A stretch of 64,000 nucleotides of DNA from the NCBI GenBank assembly GCA_031272485.1, contig JAISTV010000015.1, forward strand, positions 1 through 64,000, given 5' to 3'. The position numbers were made by a program, and so were the translations under genes. The first letter of the stretch is position 1. Each line of letters starts with the position of its first letter. Below are positions 1 through 13,200 of this stretch, one piece after another. The notes under the pieces were generated by a model, which saw only the letters and a list, made by a program, of their open reading frames with translations, did no database searches and was not told the origin of the DNA. This DNA is from Eubacteriales Family XIII. Incertae Sedis bacterium (GTDB lineage: Bacteria > Bacillota > Clostridia > Peptostreptococcales > Anaerovoracaceae).

Positions 1-450
1 GAGTCCCTTATCCACCTGACTGCCGAAGTCGAGCGTGTATCCACGGCCGTCTATAGTGAGCGCCGCTGTACGCGCCGTAAACAGACCGTTGTCGCTGTCC
101 GTCTTGGAACCCGTATAAGTTATGTTGTTTTTGAAGTAGATGGTGTGGATGCTCTGGTCGTTATATGCGGCCTTGAACTGGTCCCACGTGCTTACCTCGG
201 CTTCGCCCGCGGCGAGCACCCCTATGCTCCCCATGGGCATAATGCCAACAGGCGCAGGCTCTTCTTCTGCCTGTGCCTCGTCTTCGTCTATGGCCTCCTG
301 CGTGGCAGTATCCGTGACCGCCGCGGAAGTGGGTTCTTCCGGTTCCGCGTGTGACAGCAGCGGGAGCGGACTTACTACGGAAGTCAGTAAGGCCAGTGTG
401 AGCACCAGCGCAATCCACTCGTTTATCTTTCTCCTCTTGCTACCTAACAT
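1..450 (-). CDS. N-terminal fragment of a secreted/surface protein (truncated by left window edge), related to the N-terminus of the giant protein at 1210-19389
   Basis: Reverse-strand reading from ATG at 450 (RBS AGGAGGGG upstream): MLGSKRRKINEWIALVLTLALLTSVVSPLPLLSHAEPEEPTSAAVTDTATQEAIDEDEAQAEEEPAPVGIMPMGSIGVLAAGEAEVSTWDQFKAAYNDQSIHTIYFKNNITYTGSKTDSDNGLFTARTAALTIDGRGYTLDFGSQVDKGL; signal peptide; open to the edge; WDQFKAAYND...IYFKNNIT resembles WDDLRQAMADTSVNEIRFTQNIT of the giant protein. Confidence 0.8.
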   Translation of the reverse strand, partial: MLGSKRRKINEWIALVLTLALLTSVVSPLPLLSHAEPEEPTSAAVTDTATQEAIDEDEAQAEEEPAPVGIMPMGSIGVLAAGEAEVSTWDQFKAAYNDQSIHTIYFKNNITYTGSKTDSDNGLFTARTAALTIDGRGYTLDFGSQVDKGL

Positions 451-760
451 TTCTGTTTCCCCTCCTGCCCCGAAAGGCGTTTGCTAAAATTAGTGCCAAT
501 TTCTCTCGATATAATCTGTTAATTCTTAATGTAAAGATTCCGTTTCTCTCAATTATTTTCGAAATTATGCCAAAATGCGGAGCAGCTTCTACTGCCCCCA
601 ATCACACATAAAACCAGGGCGTCACCTTCTGACGCGCTTACATTTTTCCATTCCCGTGAAACCCCCGAACAACGCCGATCAGCGCCCCTCGTGTTCTTTT
701 CCTCTCTATCTCCCGTGTTCAAGACCGCAAAATTCCCTATGTGTCCTGAACGCTTGCTCA

Positions 761-789
761 AATTTATCAAGGTTTTTCCCATCCGTCAA
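761..789 (-). promoter_or_regulatory. Candidate sigma-A promoter for the gene starting at 450 (TTGACG-17-TAAATT)
   Basis: minus-strand TTGACG (789-784), 17-nt spacer, TAAATT (766-761); implies ~300-nt 5' leader. Confidence 0.4.
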
Positions 790-911
790 GTAAAAAAGCT
801 GTAATAAATTTTTCAAACTACCTTAAAAAATTAATTTCTATATCTAATCTACCCGTTTTTCAACGGGTTACGCAGAATTCTTTCAATTCAAAAGTTTATA
901 GGGTTACACTT

Positions 912-990
912 CTGGATTGCCGGACGCCGCCTTTCGGCGGCACTACCGCCAGCGAAGCTGTCGGCACGAGAGGCGAGTCCGGCAATGACG
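912..990. repeat. Imperfect palindromic intergenic repeat (long form), CTGGATTGCCGGA...CGAGTCCGGCAATGACG
   Basis: Outer arms attGCCGGA/TCCGGCaat with nested GCCGCC-TTTC-GGCGGC hairpin; short form at 25863-25893 has the same outer sequences. Confidence 0.6.
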
Positions 991-1013
991 TCTATAGAGT
1001 TTCTACGAAAACG

Positions 1014-1070
1014 TATCGCGGCACTCTTATGTGTGGGCGCGGAGCGCCCACACATAAGAGTGCCGCGATA
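1014..1070. repeat. Perfect 27-bp inverted repeat with 3-nt loop
   Basis: TATCGCGGCACTCTTATGTGTGGGCGC-gga-GCGCCCACACATAAGAGTGCCGCGATA. Confidence 0.9.
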
Positions 1071-1170
1071 TAGTCGGGGGAAGGCTACATCGCGGCTTAG
1101 TGAAGAAGTATTAAGCTGTCTCGGCTTCTCCGCACCTCGATGCGCGGGGAAACCAAATAGGGGGAGTTAT

Positions 1171-1198
1171 CCCGCGGAGCCATAGGGGGCCCCGCGGG
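1171..1198 (-). terminator. Candidate 3' hairpin downstream of the giant gene
   Basis: CCCGCGG ... CCGCGGG inverted repeat just past the stop at 1210; no clear T-tract. Confidence 0.35.
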
Positions 1199-1209
1199 TC
1201 TGTCTTACG

Positions 1210-4200
1210 TTATACCTGCTCCCACTCCTTCTTGTCGGAGTGCAGGGAGATCAGCGCGCCTGCCACCGAGATGATGGCCAGGATGGCCATGACCCAGGTG
1301 TAAGTGCCCAGCAGCGCCATGTCGCCCTTGAAGTTAGATGTTAGCAGCAGTACCGGTACGGCTATGAGGGCCGCCAGCGTAGCCAGCGCTATGCCAATCA
1401 GGTCACGGCTGGACCGCTTCCGGACCACGCCCACCTCGCGGATGGCGTTCTCTTCCTTGCCGCGGCGTACCGCCGAGACGATGAGCATGAGCATGATGAC
1501 CACCGAGAACAGTGCGAACACCAGATCCAGCAGCGACCAGACTCCACCGCTTTCCAGCGGAGGCTCGGGGTCATCAATCCTTACTGCCGGCTCGGTCACG
1601 ATAGCCGTCTCCGTCACTATCGTTTCCGTAATAACGTTATTGGTAACGGTGTTCGTGGTCGGTACGATGATGGTCGGACCCGGTACCGGTATGTAAATCG
1701 GCGGGGCCGGTGTGTCATCGCTTATGGTTGCCGTAGCCTTGAAGGTCACCGTCTGCTTCTCCTGCACCGCGAAGGTTATGGTGAAGACGCCGGCTGCCTT
1801 GCTGTATCCGCCTGCGTTGGCCACCACGACCGGCACGCTCTGACCGAACTTCGGGTTATTCGGATCGGCCACGTAGTACGCTGTCGCCTTCGCGAGGCTT
1901 ATGGCCTCTGCCGCCGTTCCGCTAATCGAGGAGAGCGGCCGTGCGAAGTCTTCCGCGTAGGTTGCGTAATCGTCGTTCGGAGTGAACCCTACCAGAACCG
2001 CCGCCTTGCGGGTCACGGTGTTGTGGTCGGAGTCGGTCACGGTGTAGGTAATCGTGTACACGCCTCTTACCGCGGTGTTCACGGTGTTGTTGTGCGTGAT
2101 GCTCGCGGAGAGTACCTCGCCGTCGTCCTCGTTATCCGTGGCGTAGACACCGTTCATGTACTGGCCTTCGCCCCATACAGAGCCGAGCGCGACTTCCGTG
2201 AGGACCGGTGCGTAGAGCTTGGGCGCCGTGCCGTTGCTCACAAGGACCTCTATGGTCGTCGTGGGTCCGTCCTCGCCGGAAGGCTTGAACGTCGCCAGAT
2301 ACACATCGCCCTCGTTAAACTCGCCGTCCCAGAAGTCCTTACCGTCGGTCTTGCGGACCACCTGGCCCACCAGCTCCGCCGTGCCCATGACAGGCAGGTT
2401 CTTGTCGGTCCTCAGGTACGTCTTGGCGCCTGCGCGATCCACGAACTCACTGCTGAAGCTTCTGAGGTAGCTCAGGGACTTGGCATCCGTGAGGTTCAGG
2501 CGGAAGTTGTTCGCCGAGACGGAGTATTCCGTACCGTTGGCCGGTATGGTGCCGCCTTCGCCGTCGCTGTCATCCACGACCTTGGCCGTAATGATCTTGC
2601 TCACTTCCGGATGACCCGCAACCACGATCTTGGGCTGATACTCGCCTACCACGTTCTTGTAGCCGGCGGTCTCTGCCGTGCTGGCGGAAAGCTCGGTGCC
2701 GTCCATCTTCCACGCACGCGCGTTGGACTTCTCGACAATCTGCTTGCCGGCCTGGCTCGGGGTGACCTCGCTCTTGCCGATCATGAAGCTGTATGCCGAC
2801 AGGATGTAGTTCTCGTCGTATACGAAGCTTCCGTCGTCAATGATGACCACTGCCTTCTCTTCTATCTCGTTTCCGGCATCGTCCGTCACGGAGTAGGTGA
2901 CTTCCACCACGCCCGGTTCGGTCGTATCTATGGTCACATCCGCGGGATCCTCATCGTTGATCTTCACCTGGTCGGTGATATCGCCCGTCTCCGGATCCGT
3001 GGCCGTAACGCCGTCCATGAGGTCCTCGCCAGAGGCTTCCTCGCCCACCGGAATGACTATGGGTTTCGTCACATCCAGCGTAGGCGGCTCGTCGCCCGTG
3101 GCCGTAACGTTAATGGTAACTTCTTTCTCCACACGGTCCTCGCCGTCCGTGAGCGTTATGTGATACAGGCCTACCGTGCCGGCGGACAGCGCGCTGAGCG
3201 CCGGATCCATGGCCTTAATCTTCACGCCCGGATCGGTCAGACTACCGTCCGCGTGGGCTCTTCTCGCGCCCGCGTTCAGGGCCTCAAGCACCTTGGCATT
3301 CGTGTTGAGTGCCTGCGCCTCCGCCTGCGTGAGCGTTATGCTGTTTCCGTATACATACGTCGCGTCGCTCGGGTCTACACCGGTCGGGCCGCTCGTCACG
3401 TCCGCATCCACGATTTCCGCGTTCACGGTCTTCGTAACCGGATCCGGGTAAGCCAGCGTGCTTACGCCGCTCGGGGCCGGGAGATCCGCCGCCGCGATAA
3501 CCGGCTCGTACTGACCCACCTTGGCGCTGTAGCCGTCCAGATCTTCAATGTAGACACCGTCCAGCTCTTCGCCCGTGGCGCCGTCGTAGACCTTGGCATT
3601 GGACTTCGTTATTACGTCGGTCGCCAGCTGATCCGCGTCGGTCGGTATGTCTGCCAGATTCGTTACGAACGAGCTCGCCTCGAGTATGCGCCCGCTGCCG
3701 ATTGTGTACCGGCCGTCGTTCACCACAACCACGCGGGTTCCCGTAACCTCATTACCGTCGTCATCCGTGATGGAGTATTCGATCGGGTAGATGCCCGGGG
3801 TGCTGTAATCTATGTCGCCCGTCTTGACTATCTGGTCTGTAATGTCGCCGTCCTCCGGATCGTAAGCGGACACGTCGCTGTCGTCATACGGCTGGCCTAC
3901 CGGCGTTTCTACCGGCGTGGGCACCGTGAGAATGGGTGCCTGGCCAATGGTGACAGTCGCCTTGATCACGGCCTTGAGGTCGTTATCCGCCAGGCCTACC
4001 GCGCCGAACTGGACGTCGTAGCTGCCTGTGACCGGATTGCCCGCGTCATCGTATGCCGTGAAGCCGCCCTTGTTGACCACGCGCACTTCGCGATCCGGCG
4101 CACTGGGCACCAGCTTGATGATCTGCGCCTTGGACTTGCTGATAAAGTTCTTGTTGCTCTTGGCTATCTCGGCCGCCTCGGACGTGGTCGCTATGAAGTC

Positions 4201-7200
4201 GTATGCTATGAGCGCGTACTGCCCGTCCTTGGTGCCCGGATCGACAACCGTAGCCGCCGTTACCGTGCCGGTTATGCTCTTCGTAGCCGTGTGGCCCGGA
4301 ACGGTCCAGGTGAACCCGTAATCCTTGGCGCTCGGCTGCTTGCCGTAACCTGCCGGCATACTCTCAAGCTTCACTTCCAGCGCGTTGCCCTTCACATCGT
4401 ACGCCTCGGCGTAGCTCAGCGAGCGGACCTGCGATTCCGTACCGTTGACGTTCTGCTGCGCCACCACGAAGCTTCTCGCGCCTATGATCACGTCGTTCTT
4501 GCCGTCGCCGTCCTCGTCCTTAATCACGTACCGGCCGTCGGTTACCACCACCGCGCGCTGCGCCGTAGTCTTGTTCCCGTTGCTATCCGTCACGGAGTAG
4601 TTCACCTTGTAGACGCCAATGTTGTGCTTGTCGATGGGCGTTACCGGCGTAGCCGTAATACTATTCGTGATATTCCCGTCTTCCTGGTCGGTGGCCGTCA
4701 CTTCCGCCCGGAGCTCTGCGCTGGTAGCCAGCTGGCTTGCCGCGGTCTGCTGAATAATCAGCGGCTCCTGCGTGAAGGTTATGGACGGTGCCTCGCCGTT
4801 ATCCACGGATGCCGTAATGGGATACGTGATGTCCGGCTTGCCGCTTATGGCCAGGGTAATCGGGAACTTGCCCGGTTTCTTCTGATAGTAACCGCCGTCG
4901 CTCTTCACGACCACCGCCACCGGCTTACCGAATTCGGGGTTCGGGTCGCCGTTATCCAGCGTCCTGCGCAGGTCAATTGCCATGGCATTGGACTTGGTAA
5001 TGACCTCGGCCTCCGTACCCTGTACGTCATAGAGCTTCATGGAGAAGTCTTCCGCACTGATGGCATAGCCGCTGACAACGGTCCAATTGTCGCCTACGAG
5101 CACCACACCGCCTGTTGTAGTCGTGTTGTAGTCGTTGTCCGTTACGCTGTAGGTTACAAAGGCTGCCGACGTCACGGACGTATCCACCGGCGTGTCATGC
5201 GTGACCTTGTCGGTTATGGTTCCGTCTTCCGCGTCCGTGGCCACCACGCCCTGCATGTAGGACGGCGTCGTGTCATTCTGCGCGCCCTCGGGGAAGATGG
5301 CTCCCAGGGAGACCGTCTTCTCTTCCGGCACATCTATGACCGGCGGATGCGCGTTGCTCACCAGCACCGTCACGGTTATGCTCGTTGCCGGCTCTTCCGT
5401 TACGATGTAGGTCGCCAGATACACGTCGCCCTCGTTGAAGTTGCCTGCCTTGAAGCTTTCGCCACTGCCCTGCTTGACCACGTCACCGGAGAGCGCCGGG
5501 GTACCGGCCTGCAGCAGGTTGGTCGTCGTGCGGTCGTAGCTCTTCACCGCGCTGCGGCTGAGGAACTCATTCGCGTAGGCCGGATCGCCGTAGCCGGCTA
5601 TGGCCTGTGCATCCGTCAGGTTGATGCGGATGTTCGCGCCGAGGATGGCATACTTCGTGCCGTTCTCGCCTTCCTGTCCGCCTTCGCCGCTGCTGTCGTC
5701 GTAGACCTTAACCAGGATGCCCTTGGTCAACGAAGTGTGTCCGCTGATGGAGATTACCGGCTGGTACTCGCCCTTGACGTTCGTGTAGCCTGCCGTCTCC
5801 AGGACAATGGGCGTGGCCGGCGTACCGTCGACCCGCGCGGCCATGGCCTGCGACTTCTCAAGAATCTGCTCTCTCGCCTGGCTCGGCGTGACCTCGGAGA
5901 CACCTATGAGGAAGCTCCTGGCCGAGAGGATGTAATCATTATCGTAGACCACGCTGCCGTCGTCGACCACCACCGCCGTGGTGACCTCCGCCTGGTTGCC
6001 GTCCTCGTCCTCTACGAAATACGTTACCTGATAGATGCCCGGCTCATCGCCCGGAATGTTCGGGATATTCTCGTTCTTGTTCTCATCCGGATTGATGATT
6101 ACCTGATCCGTTATATCGCCTACCTCCGGATCCGTGGCCGAGACGCCGTCCATGAGTTCGTCCTTGGTGAGGTTGCCCTCTTCGTCGGACACCGGAATGA
6201 CCAACGGCTGCGGCACGGTGAGAATCGGCTGTCCGCCTTCGCCCACGTTCACGGTGAGCTCTATCACGGTCGTGCCGTCCTCATCGGACACCTTAATCTT
6301 GTACTGACCCACGTCGCCGTCTTCGAAGCTCTTGCCCGGGGTTACAGGCGTGATGGACACGACCTTGGCGCCCGCATCCTCGATCTCGCCCGTGGGCAGG
6401 ACCTTATCCGCGTGGACCCCGAGGGCATCCAGAATCTTCTCCGGCGTATCGAGCGCCTGCGCCTCGGACGGACGCAGATACTCATCCGGGTCATCGCCTA
6501 TGTTGTTACCATAGACATAGTACTTATCCGTATCGCCGAGTACCGGGGTATCCGGACCCTGCTTAATCACTTCCGCGTCTACCACCTTACCGGTTACGGA
6601 CTTCGTGATAGTCCCGGAAGGCGTATCCACGCCGCTTAATGTAATGTCGTAGCTGCCGACCGCCTTGGTGTAGCCGCCGCGGTTGAGGACCGAGAGAGCG
6701 TCTACCAGCGCCGCCGTCGTGCCGTCGTAGAGTTTGGCCGCCGCGTTGGAGAGAATCTCCGTATCGAGGTAAGCCGTATTCGACGAAACGTCTTCCAACT
6801 TGGTTACGAAGGAGAACGCCTGCAGGATGCGGCCATTGCCCACCTCGTAGCTGCCGTCGTTTACCACGACCACGCGCTGCGCTTCTACCGTCACATCGTC
6901 ATCGTCGGTCAGGCTGTACTTGACCACGTAGATGCCCGGGATGGTCGTCGGCACATCGCCGCCCGTAATCTCCACGTCGTCCACGCCGAAGCTCGGGTCG
7001 TTCGGCACGTAGGCCGTAACGCCGTCTGTCGGGTCGAACGTGCCGCCCTCCTGCACCTCGTACGGTGTGGTCACCGCGAGTACCGGAAGCGGATTCGAGG
7101 TTACCAGCGCCTTGATGGTTATTCTCAGCTCGCTCGCCGGCAGACCTTCCGCGCCGAACGTAATGTTATACGTTGCAGACGTGTCGGTAAATCCGCCGTT

Positions 7201-10200
7201 ATCCGTGACCACCGGGTTCTTATCCGGCACGCCCGGTACGAGCTTGACCACCTCGGCCTTGGCCGCCGTGATTATGGCGCCCGAGACGTTTCCGGAGTTG
7301 AGCATGGTGCGCACTTCCGCTGTGGTCTTCGTGAAGTTGTAACCGATAAGCGCGTACTGGCTGTCCTTGGTGCCCGGGTCTACCTCATCCGCGTTGGTTA
7401 TGGTGCCCACGATACTCTTGGTCGTCGTGTGCCCCGTGGCCGTCCACGTGAAGGTGTAGTCGCCCGCCGGCGCGTGCGCCACATAGCCCGCCGGCATGGT
7501 AACCAGCTTGACCTGGAGGATATCGCCCGCGTTCGGACCGGCTGCCACGTAGGCTTCCGCATAGGACGCGCTTCTGACCTGCGACTCGGAACCATCCACC
7601 TGCGCGCTCTTCATAACGAAGTTCCTCGCGCCGATGATGATGTCGTTTACGCCGTCGCCGTCCTCATCTTCAATTATGTAACGTCCGTCGGTTACGACCA
7701 CGGCGCGCTTGCCGTTCGTCGTGTTCCCGTGGCTGTCCGTTACGCTGTAGTTCACCGTGTAGACGCCTATGTTGTGCGCGTCAATCTGTCCGCCTACCGG
7801 GATGGCCGTGGTGCTCGCAAGCAGGTCGCCGTCCTCCGGATCTATGACGCTCATGCCCTCCTTCAGCTCATCCTGCGTGAGGATGTGGCTTACGGCCGTC
7901 TGTGTCACGATGAGCGGATCCTTGCCGAACGTAATCTCGGCGTTGCTGCCGGAATCCACGGTGCCCGTTATGGTCTTGGCCACTTCCGGCTTCTCCGTAA
8001 CCGCGAAGGTTATGTCGAATTCGCCCGGTGCGCGGTTATAGAATCCGCCGTCGTTCGCCACCTTGACCGGCACCTTCTTGCCGAAGTTCGGGTTGGGCGT
8101 CACGCCGTCATCCAGCGTCGCGCGTACGTCGTACGCTTCCGCCTTGGCCAGCGCTATGGCTTCTGCCTCGTTCCAGCTGACCACATCCGTGATATCCACA
8201 GTGAAGCTCTCTGCCACGATGGCATAACCGCTCGTTATGAACCAGTCACCCACGAAGACCATACCGCCCTTGGTGGTCACGTTGTAGTCGTTATCCTCGA
8301 CCTCGTAGGTTACGAGGCTCGCGGACGTCGTGGACGTATCCACCGGCGTATCATGCGTGACCTTGTCCGTTATCGTGCCGTCTTCCGCGTCCGTGGCCAC
8401 CACGCCCTGCATGTAGGACGGGGTCGTGTCTTCCGAAGCGCCCTCGGGGAAGATGGCCCCGACGGAAACGTTCTTGGCTTCCGGTACGGTCAGCACGGCA
8501 TTGGTTGCATTGGAGACGAGCACATCTATGGTAATGTAGGTCGCCGGCTCTTCCGCCACGCGGAAGGTGGCTTCGTAGACATCGCCTTCAGTGAAGGAGC
8601 CCGCCTTGAAGCTGGTGCCGCTGCCCTTCTTGGTCACGTCGCCTACCAGTTCTATCGTGCCGCCCTGCAGCAGGTTTGCCGTAGCGCGGAGGTAGCTCTT
8701 GGCTGCGCTGCGCGTGATGAACTCGCTCTTGTAGTTCGCATCGCTGTAACCGGCTATGGCTGCCGCGTCAATCAGGTTGATGCGGATGTTGGAGGCAAGG
8801 ATGGAGTACTTGACGCCGTTCTCGCCTTCCTGTCCGCCCGGACCGTCGCTGTCGTCATAGACCTTGGCCAGGATGCCCTTCTCGAGGCTGGTGTGCCCGC
8901 TGATGGTGATTATCGGCTGGTACTCGCCCTTGATATTCGTGTAGCCCGCCGTCTCCTTGACAACCGGGGTAGCCGGCGTGCCATCTACGTGCGCCGCCAT
9001 GGCGTCGGACTTGTCGAGGATCTGGTTCGCCGCGTTGCTCGGGGTTACCTCGCTTACGCCGATCAGGAAGCTTCTGGCCGAGAGGACGTACTCATCATCG
9101 TAGACGAAGCTGCCGTCGTCGACCACCACCGCGGTGGTTACCTGATCCTGGTTGCCATCCGCGTCTTCTATGAAGTAGGTCACCTCATAGATGCCGGGCT
9201 CGTTGGCCGGAATGGTGGGCAGCACTTCGTTCTTGCTGCCGTCCGGATTGATGATTACGTCGTCCGTTACGTCTCCCTCTTCGGGGTCAGTGGCGGAAAC
9301 GCCGTCCATGAGGTCGTCCTTCGTGAGGTTGCCCGCCTCATCCGACACCGGAATGAAGAGCGGCTGCGGCACGGTGAGCTCAGGCGAACCGCCCTGGCTC
9401 ACGTTCACCGTGAGGCTTATGGTCGTCGTGCCGTCCAGGTCGGAGACCACTATGGTGTAGACGCCCAGGTCGCCGTCCGCGAGGACGTTGCCCGGCGTAG
9501 CCGGCGTGATGCTCACGATCTTGACACCCGCGTCGCTGATGGCGCCGCCCGGGGCTACCTTGTCCGCGTGCGCGTCAAGTGCCGCCAGAATCTTGGCATC
9601 CGTATCGAGCTGCTGTGCCTCGGAAGGCCGCAGGCCATCGTCGCCGCTGAGGTTATTGCCGTAGACGAAGTAACGATCTGTCTTCTCCGGATCGGGATTG
9701 TCCGGACCCTGTTTAATCACTTCCGCGTCCACCACCTTGCCGGTGATGTTCTTGGTTATGGTTCCCGCAGGCGTATCCACGCCGTTAATGGTAATAGTAT
9801 AGGTGCCGGTCTGCTTCTTATAGCCGCCGTTGTTGCCCACCGAGAAGGCGTCTACCGGCGCTGCCGTCCTGCCGTCGTAGAGGCGAACGTCCGCGTTGGT
9901 AAGGATATCGGAATTCAGCTGCGCATCTGCAGCAGGTACATCGCTCAGCTTCGTGACGAAGGAGAATGCCTGCAGGATGCGGCCGTTGCCGAGCACGTAG
10001 CTGCCGTCGTTTACCACAACCACGCGGGTGGTCGATGTGGTCGAACCGCCGTTGTCGGTCACGGAGTATTCGAGCTTATAGAGGCCCGGAACCGTAGTGA
10101 CTACGTCGCCCGTTATGGCCACCTTCGTGCTGATATCGCCTTCCTCGGAATCCGTGGCCGTAACACCCGTCATGGGATTAAACGTGCCGTTCTGCGGTAC

Positions 10201-13200
10201 TTCTACCGGGGAGGTCACGTCGAGGACCGGAGCCGGCTTCGTACGAACCACGCCCTTGATGATTACGCGCAGTTCACTGTCCGAAAGACCTTCCGCACCA
10301 AACTGGATGTTGTAGGTGGCTGCCGATGCCGCGAAGCCGCCGTTGTTCACCACGCGAGCGCTCTTGGCGGACGCCGTGGGCACGAGCGGAATGACCTCGG
10401 CCTTGGCCTCGGTTATGAGGGCTGCGGACAGGTTCCCGGAGTTAATCATCTCGGTTGCCTTGGGCAGTAGCACGGAGAAGTCAGACGCGATGAGCGCATA
10501 CTGGCTGTCCTTGGTGCCCGGGTCTACCTCGGTGGCATTCGTAATGATGCCCGTGATGGTCTTCTCGGTCGTATGGCCTGTCACAATCCAGGTGAAGTCA
10601 TAGTTTCCGGCCGGCGCGTTGGCCACATAGCCCGCGGGCATGGCCTTGAGCTTCACAGAGAGGCTTGTGCCGGCCTGCGCGCCCGTGGCCACGTACGCTT
10701 CCGCATAGGAGGCGCTTCTGACCTGGGACTCGCTGCCGTCTACCTGCGAACTCTTGAGCACGAAGTTTCTGGCGCCGATGATAATGTCGTTCTTGCCGTC
10801 GCCGTCCTCATCTTCTATGACGTAGCGCCCGTCGGTGACCACCACCGCGCGGCGTGCCGGCTGCGTATTGCCGTGGCTGTCGGTGACGCTGTAGTCCACC
10901 GTGTATACGTTTATGTTGCGCGCGTCAATCTGCCCGCCCACCGGAATGGCCGAGGTGCTGGCAATCAGGTTGCCGTCCTGCAGATCCGTGACCGTCATGT
11001 TGGCCTTGAGCTCGTCCTGCGTGAGGATGTGGCTCGTAGCCGTCTGCTGCACGATGAGCGGATCCTGCGTGAACGTGATGGTCGGTCCGGTACCGCTGTC
11101 GATCTTACCGAGAATCGTCTTGGTAGCCGCCGGCTCCGCCACGACCGCGAACTTGATGGAGTTTTCTCCTACGGTTCTGCTGTAGTAGCCGCCGTCGTCC
11201 GCTACCTTGACCGGCACTTCCTCGCCGAAGTTCGGGTTCGGGTCGCCGTTCGGCAGTGTCTGTCTGAGGTCTACGGCCTTGGCCTGCGCAAACGCTATGG
11301 CTTCCGCCTCATTCGCGTCTATAACTTCCTCGTATTTCTTCGAGAAGTTGTTCGCCGTAATACCATAGCCGCTCACGACCGTCCAGTCGCCTACGAGTAC
11401 CACGCCCGACTTGGTCACCACATTGTGGTCGTCGTCTTCCACGCGGTACGTCACGCGAATGGCCGCCGTGGTCGAGGTGTCCACAGGCGTATCGTGCGTA
11501 ATGCGATCTGTTATGGTTCCGTCTTCCGCGTCGGTGGCGGACACGCCCTGCATGTAGGACGGGGTCGCGTCATTCTCCGCACCCTCCGGGAAGGTGGCGC
11601 CTATGGCTACCGTCTTGGAGGCCGGGACGTTCAGAACCGGATCGGTGGCGTCGGAGACGAGCACGCTAATGGTTATCTGCGTGGCGGGCTCCTCGGCTAC
11701 CTGGAAGGTGGCCTGGTATACGTCGCCCTCGGTAAAGCCGCCGGCCTTGAAGTCCGTACCGCCGCTCACCTTGGTCACGGCGCCCACGAGCTGCGGGGTG
11801 CCGGCCTGCGGGAGGCTGGAGTCTGCACGCAGGTAGCTCTTGGCCGCGCTGCGCGTGATGAACTCTGCGCTGTAACCCGGGTCGGACATGGCCGCTATGG
11901 ATGCCGCGTCGGTGAGGTTAATGCGAATGTTGGAGGCAAGGATGGAGTACTTGATGCCGTTCTCGCCTTCCTGGCCGCCGGGACCGTCGCTGTCGTCGTA
12001 GACGCGCGCGGTGATTTCCTTCACGAGCGAGGTGTGCCCGTCTATGGTTATCTGCGGCTTGTAGTCGCCCTTGACGTTCGTGTAGCCGGCGGACTCCTTG
12101 ACTACCGGGGTAGCCGGGGTGCCGTCTATCTTGGCCGCCATGGCGCCGGAGCTGGAGATAATCTGCGAGCTGGCCTGTCCGGGCGTGACCTTGCTCACGC
12201 CTATGAGGAAGCTGCGTGCGGAGAGGACATACTGATCGTCGTACACGAAGCTGCCGTCGTCTACCACGACTGCGGTCTTCACGAGCGACTCATTGCCGTC
12301 CTCGTCGGACACGTAGTATTCCACCGGATAGATGCCGGGCTCGTTGGCCGGGATGGTGGGCAGCACTTCGTTGCCGGCGCTGTCCGGGTTGATGACGACC
12401 TGATCCGTAATGTCTCCCTCTTCGGGGTCGGTTGCGGATACGCCGTCCATGAGATCGTCGCGCGGCACCACGCCGGGCGCGGTGGTCGCATCGATCTTGA
12501 GCGGCTGCGGCACGGTAAGGACCGGCTCACCGCCGTTGCCCACGCGGATAATCATCTCCGCCGTGGTCTTCCCGTCCGCGTCGGAAACCCGGACCGTGTA
12601 GAGGCCCACATCGCCGTTCGCCAGGCTCTTGCCCGGAGTCTGCGGCGTAACGGATACTACCTTGGCGCCGGCATCCGTTATGGTACCGGTCGGCGACACC
12701 TTGTCCGCGTGCGCGTCGAGCGCCGCAAGAATCTTGGCATCCGTGTCGAGGGCCTGCGCCTCGGAGGGACGCAGATACTCATCCGGATCGTCGCCAATGT
12801 TGTTGCCGTATACGTAGTACTTGTCCGTTTCTCCCACCGCCGGGGAATCCGGGCCCTGCTTGATCACTTCCGCGTCGACCACCTTGCCGGTGATGTTCTT
12901 GGTTATCGTACCGCTCGGGGTGTCCACGCCGTTGATCACGATACTATACGAACCGACCGCGCTGGAGTAGCCGCCAGCACTTCCCACAGATGTGGCGTCT
13001 ACTTGCGCGCCGGTCGTCCCGTTGTAGAGCCGCGCTCCCGAACGGGTGAGGATTTCACTGGTTATATTGCTCGTTACGTCGGACGCCTTCGTGACGAAGG
13101 AGAAGGCCTGCAGTATGCGGCCCGTGCCGAGCACGTAGCTGCCGTCATTCACGACGAGGATTCTGTCGGCCTCGGACGTATTGTCGTCCGCATCCGTTAC

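Noticed and set aside
549-793. Small ORFs (77 aa minus, 72 aa plus) in the left intergenic region
   Set aside because: No RBS, no coding signature; likely leader/intergenic sequence.
985-1185. 66-aa plus ORF covering the 27-bp palindrome
   Set aside because: Spans an inverted repeat and intergenic repeat; no RBS or homology signal.
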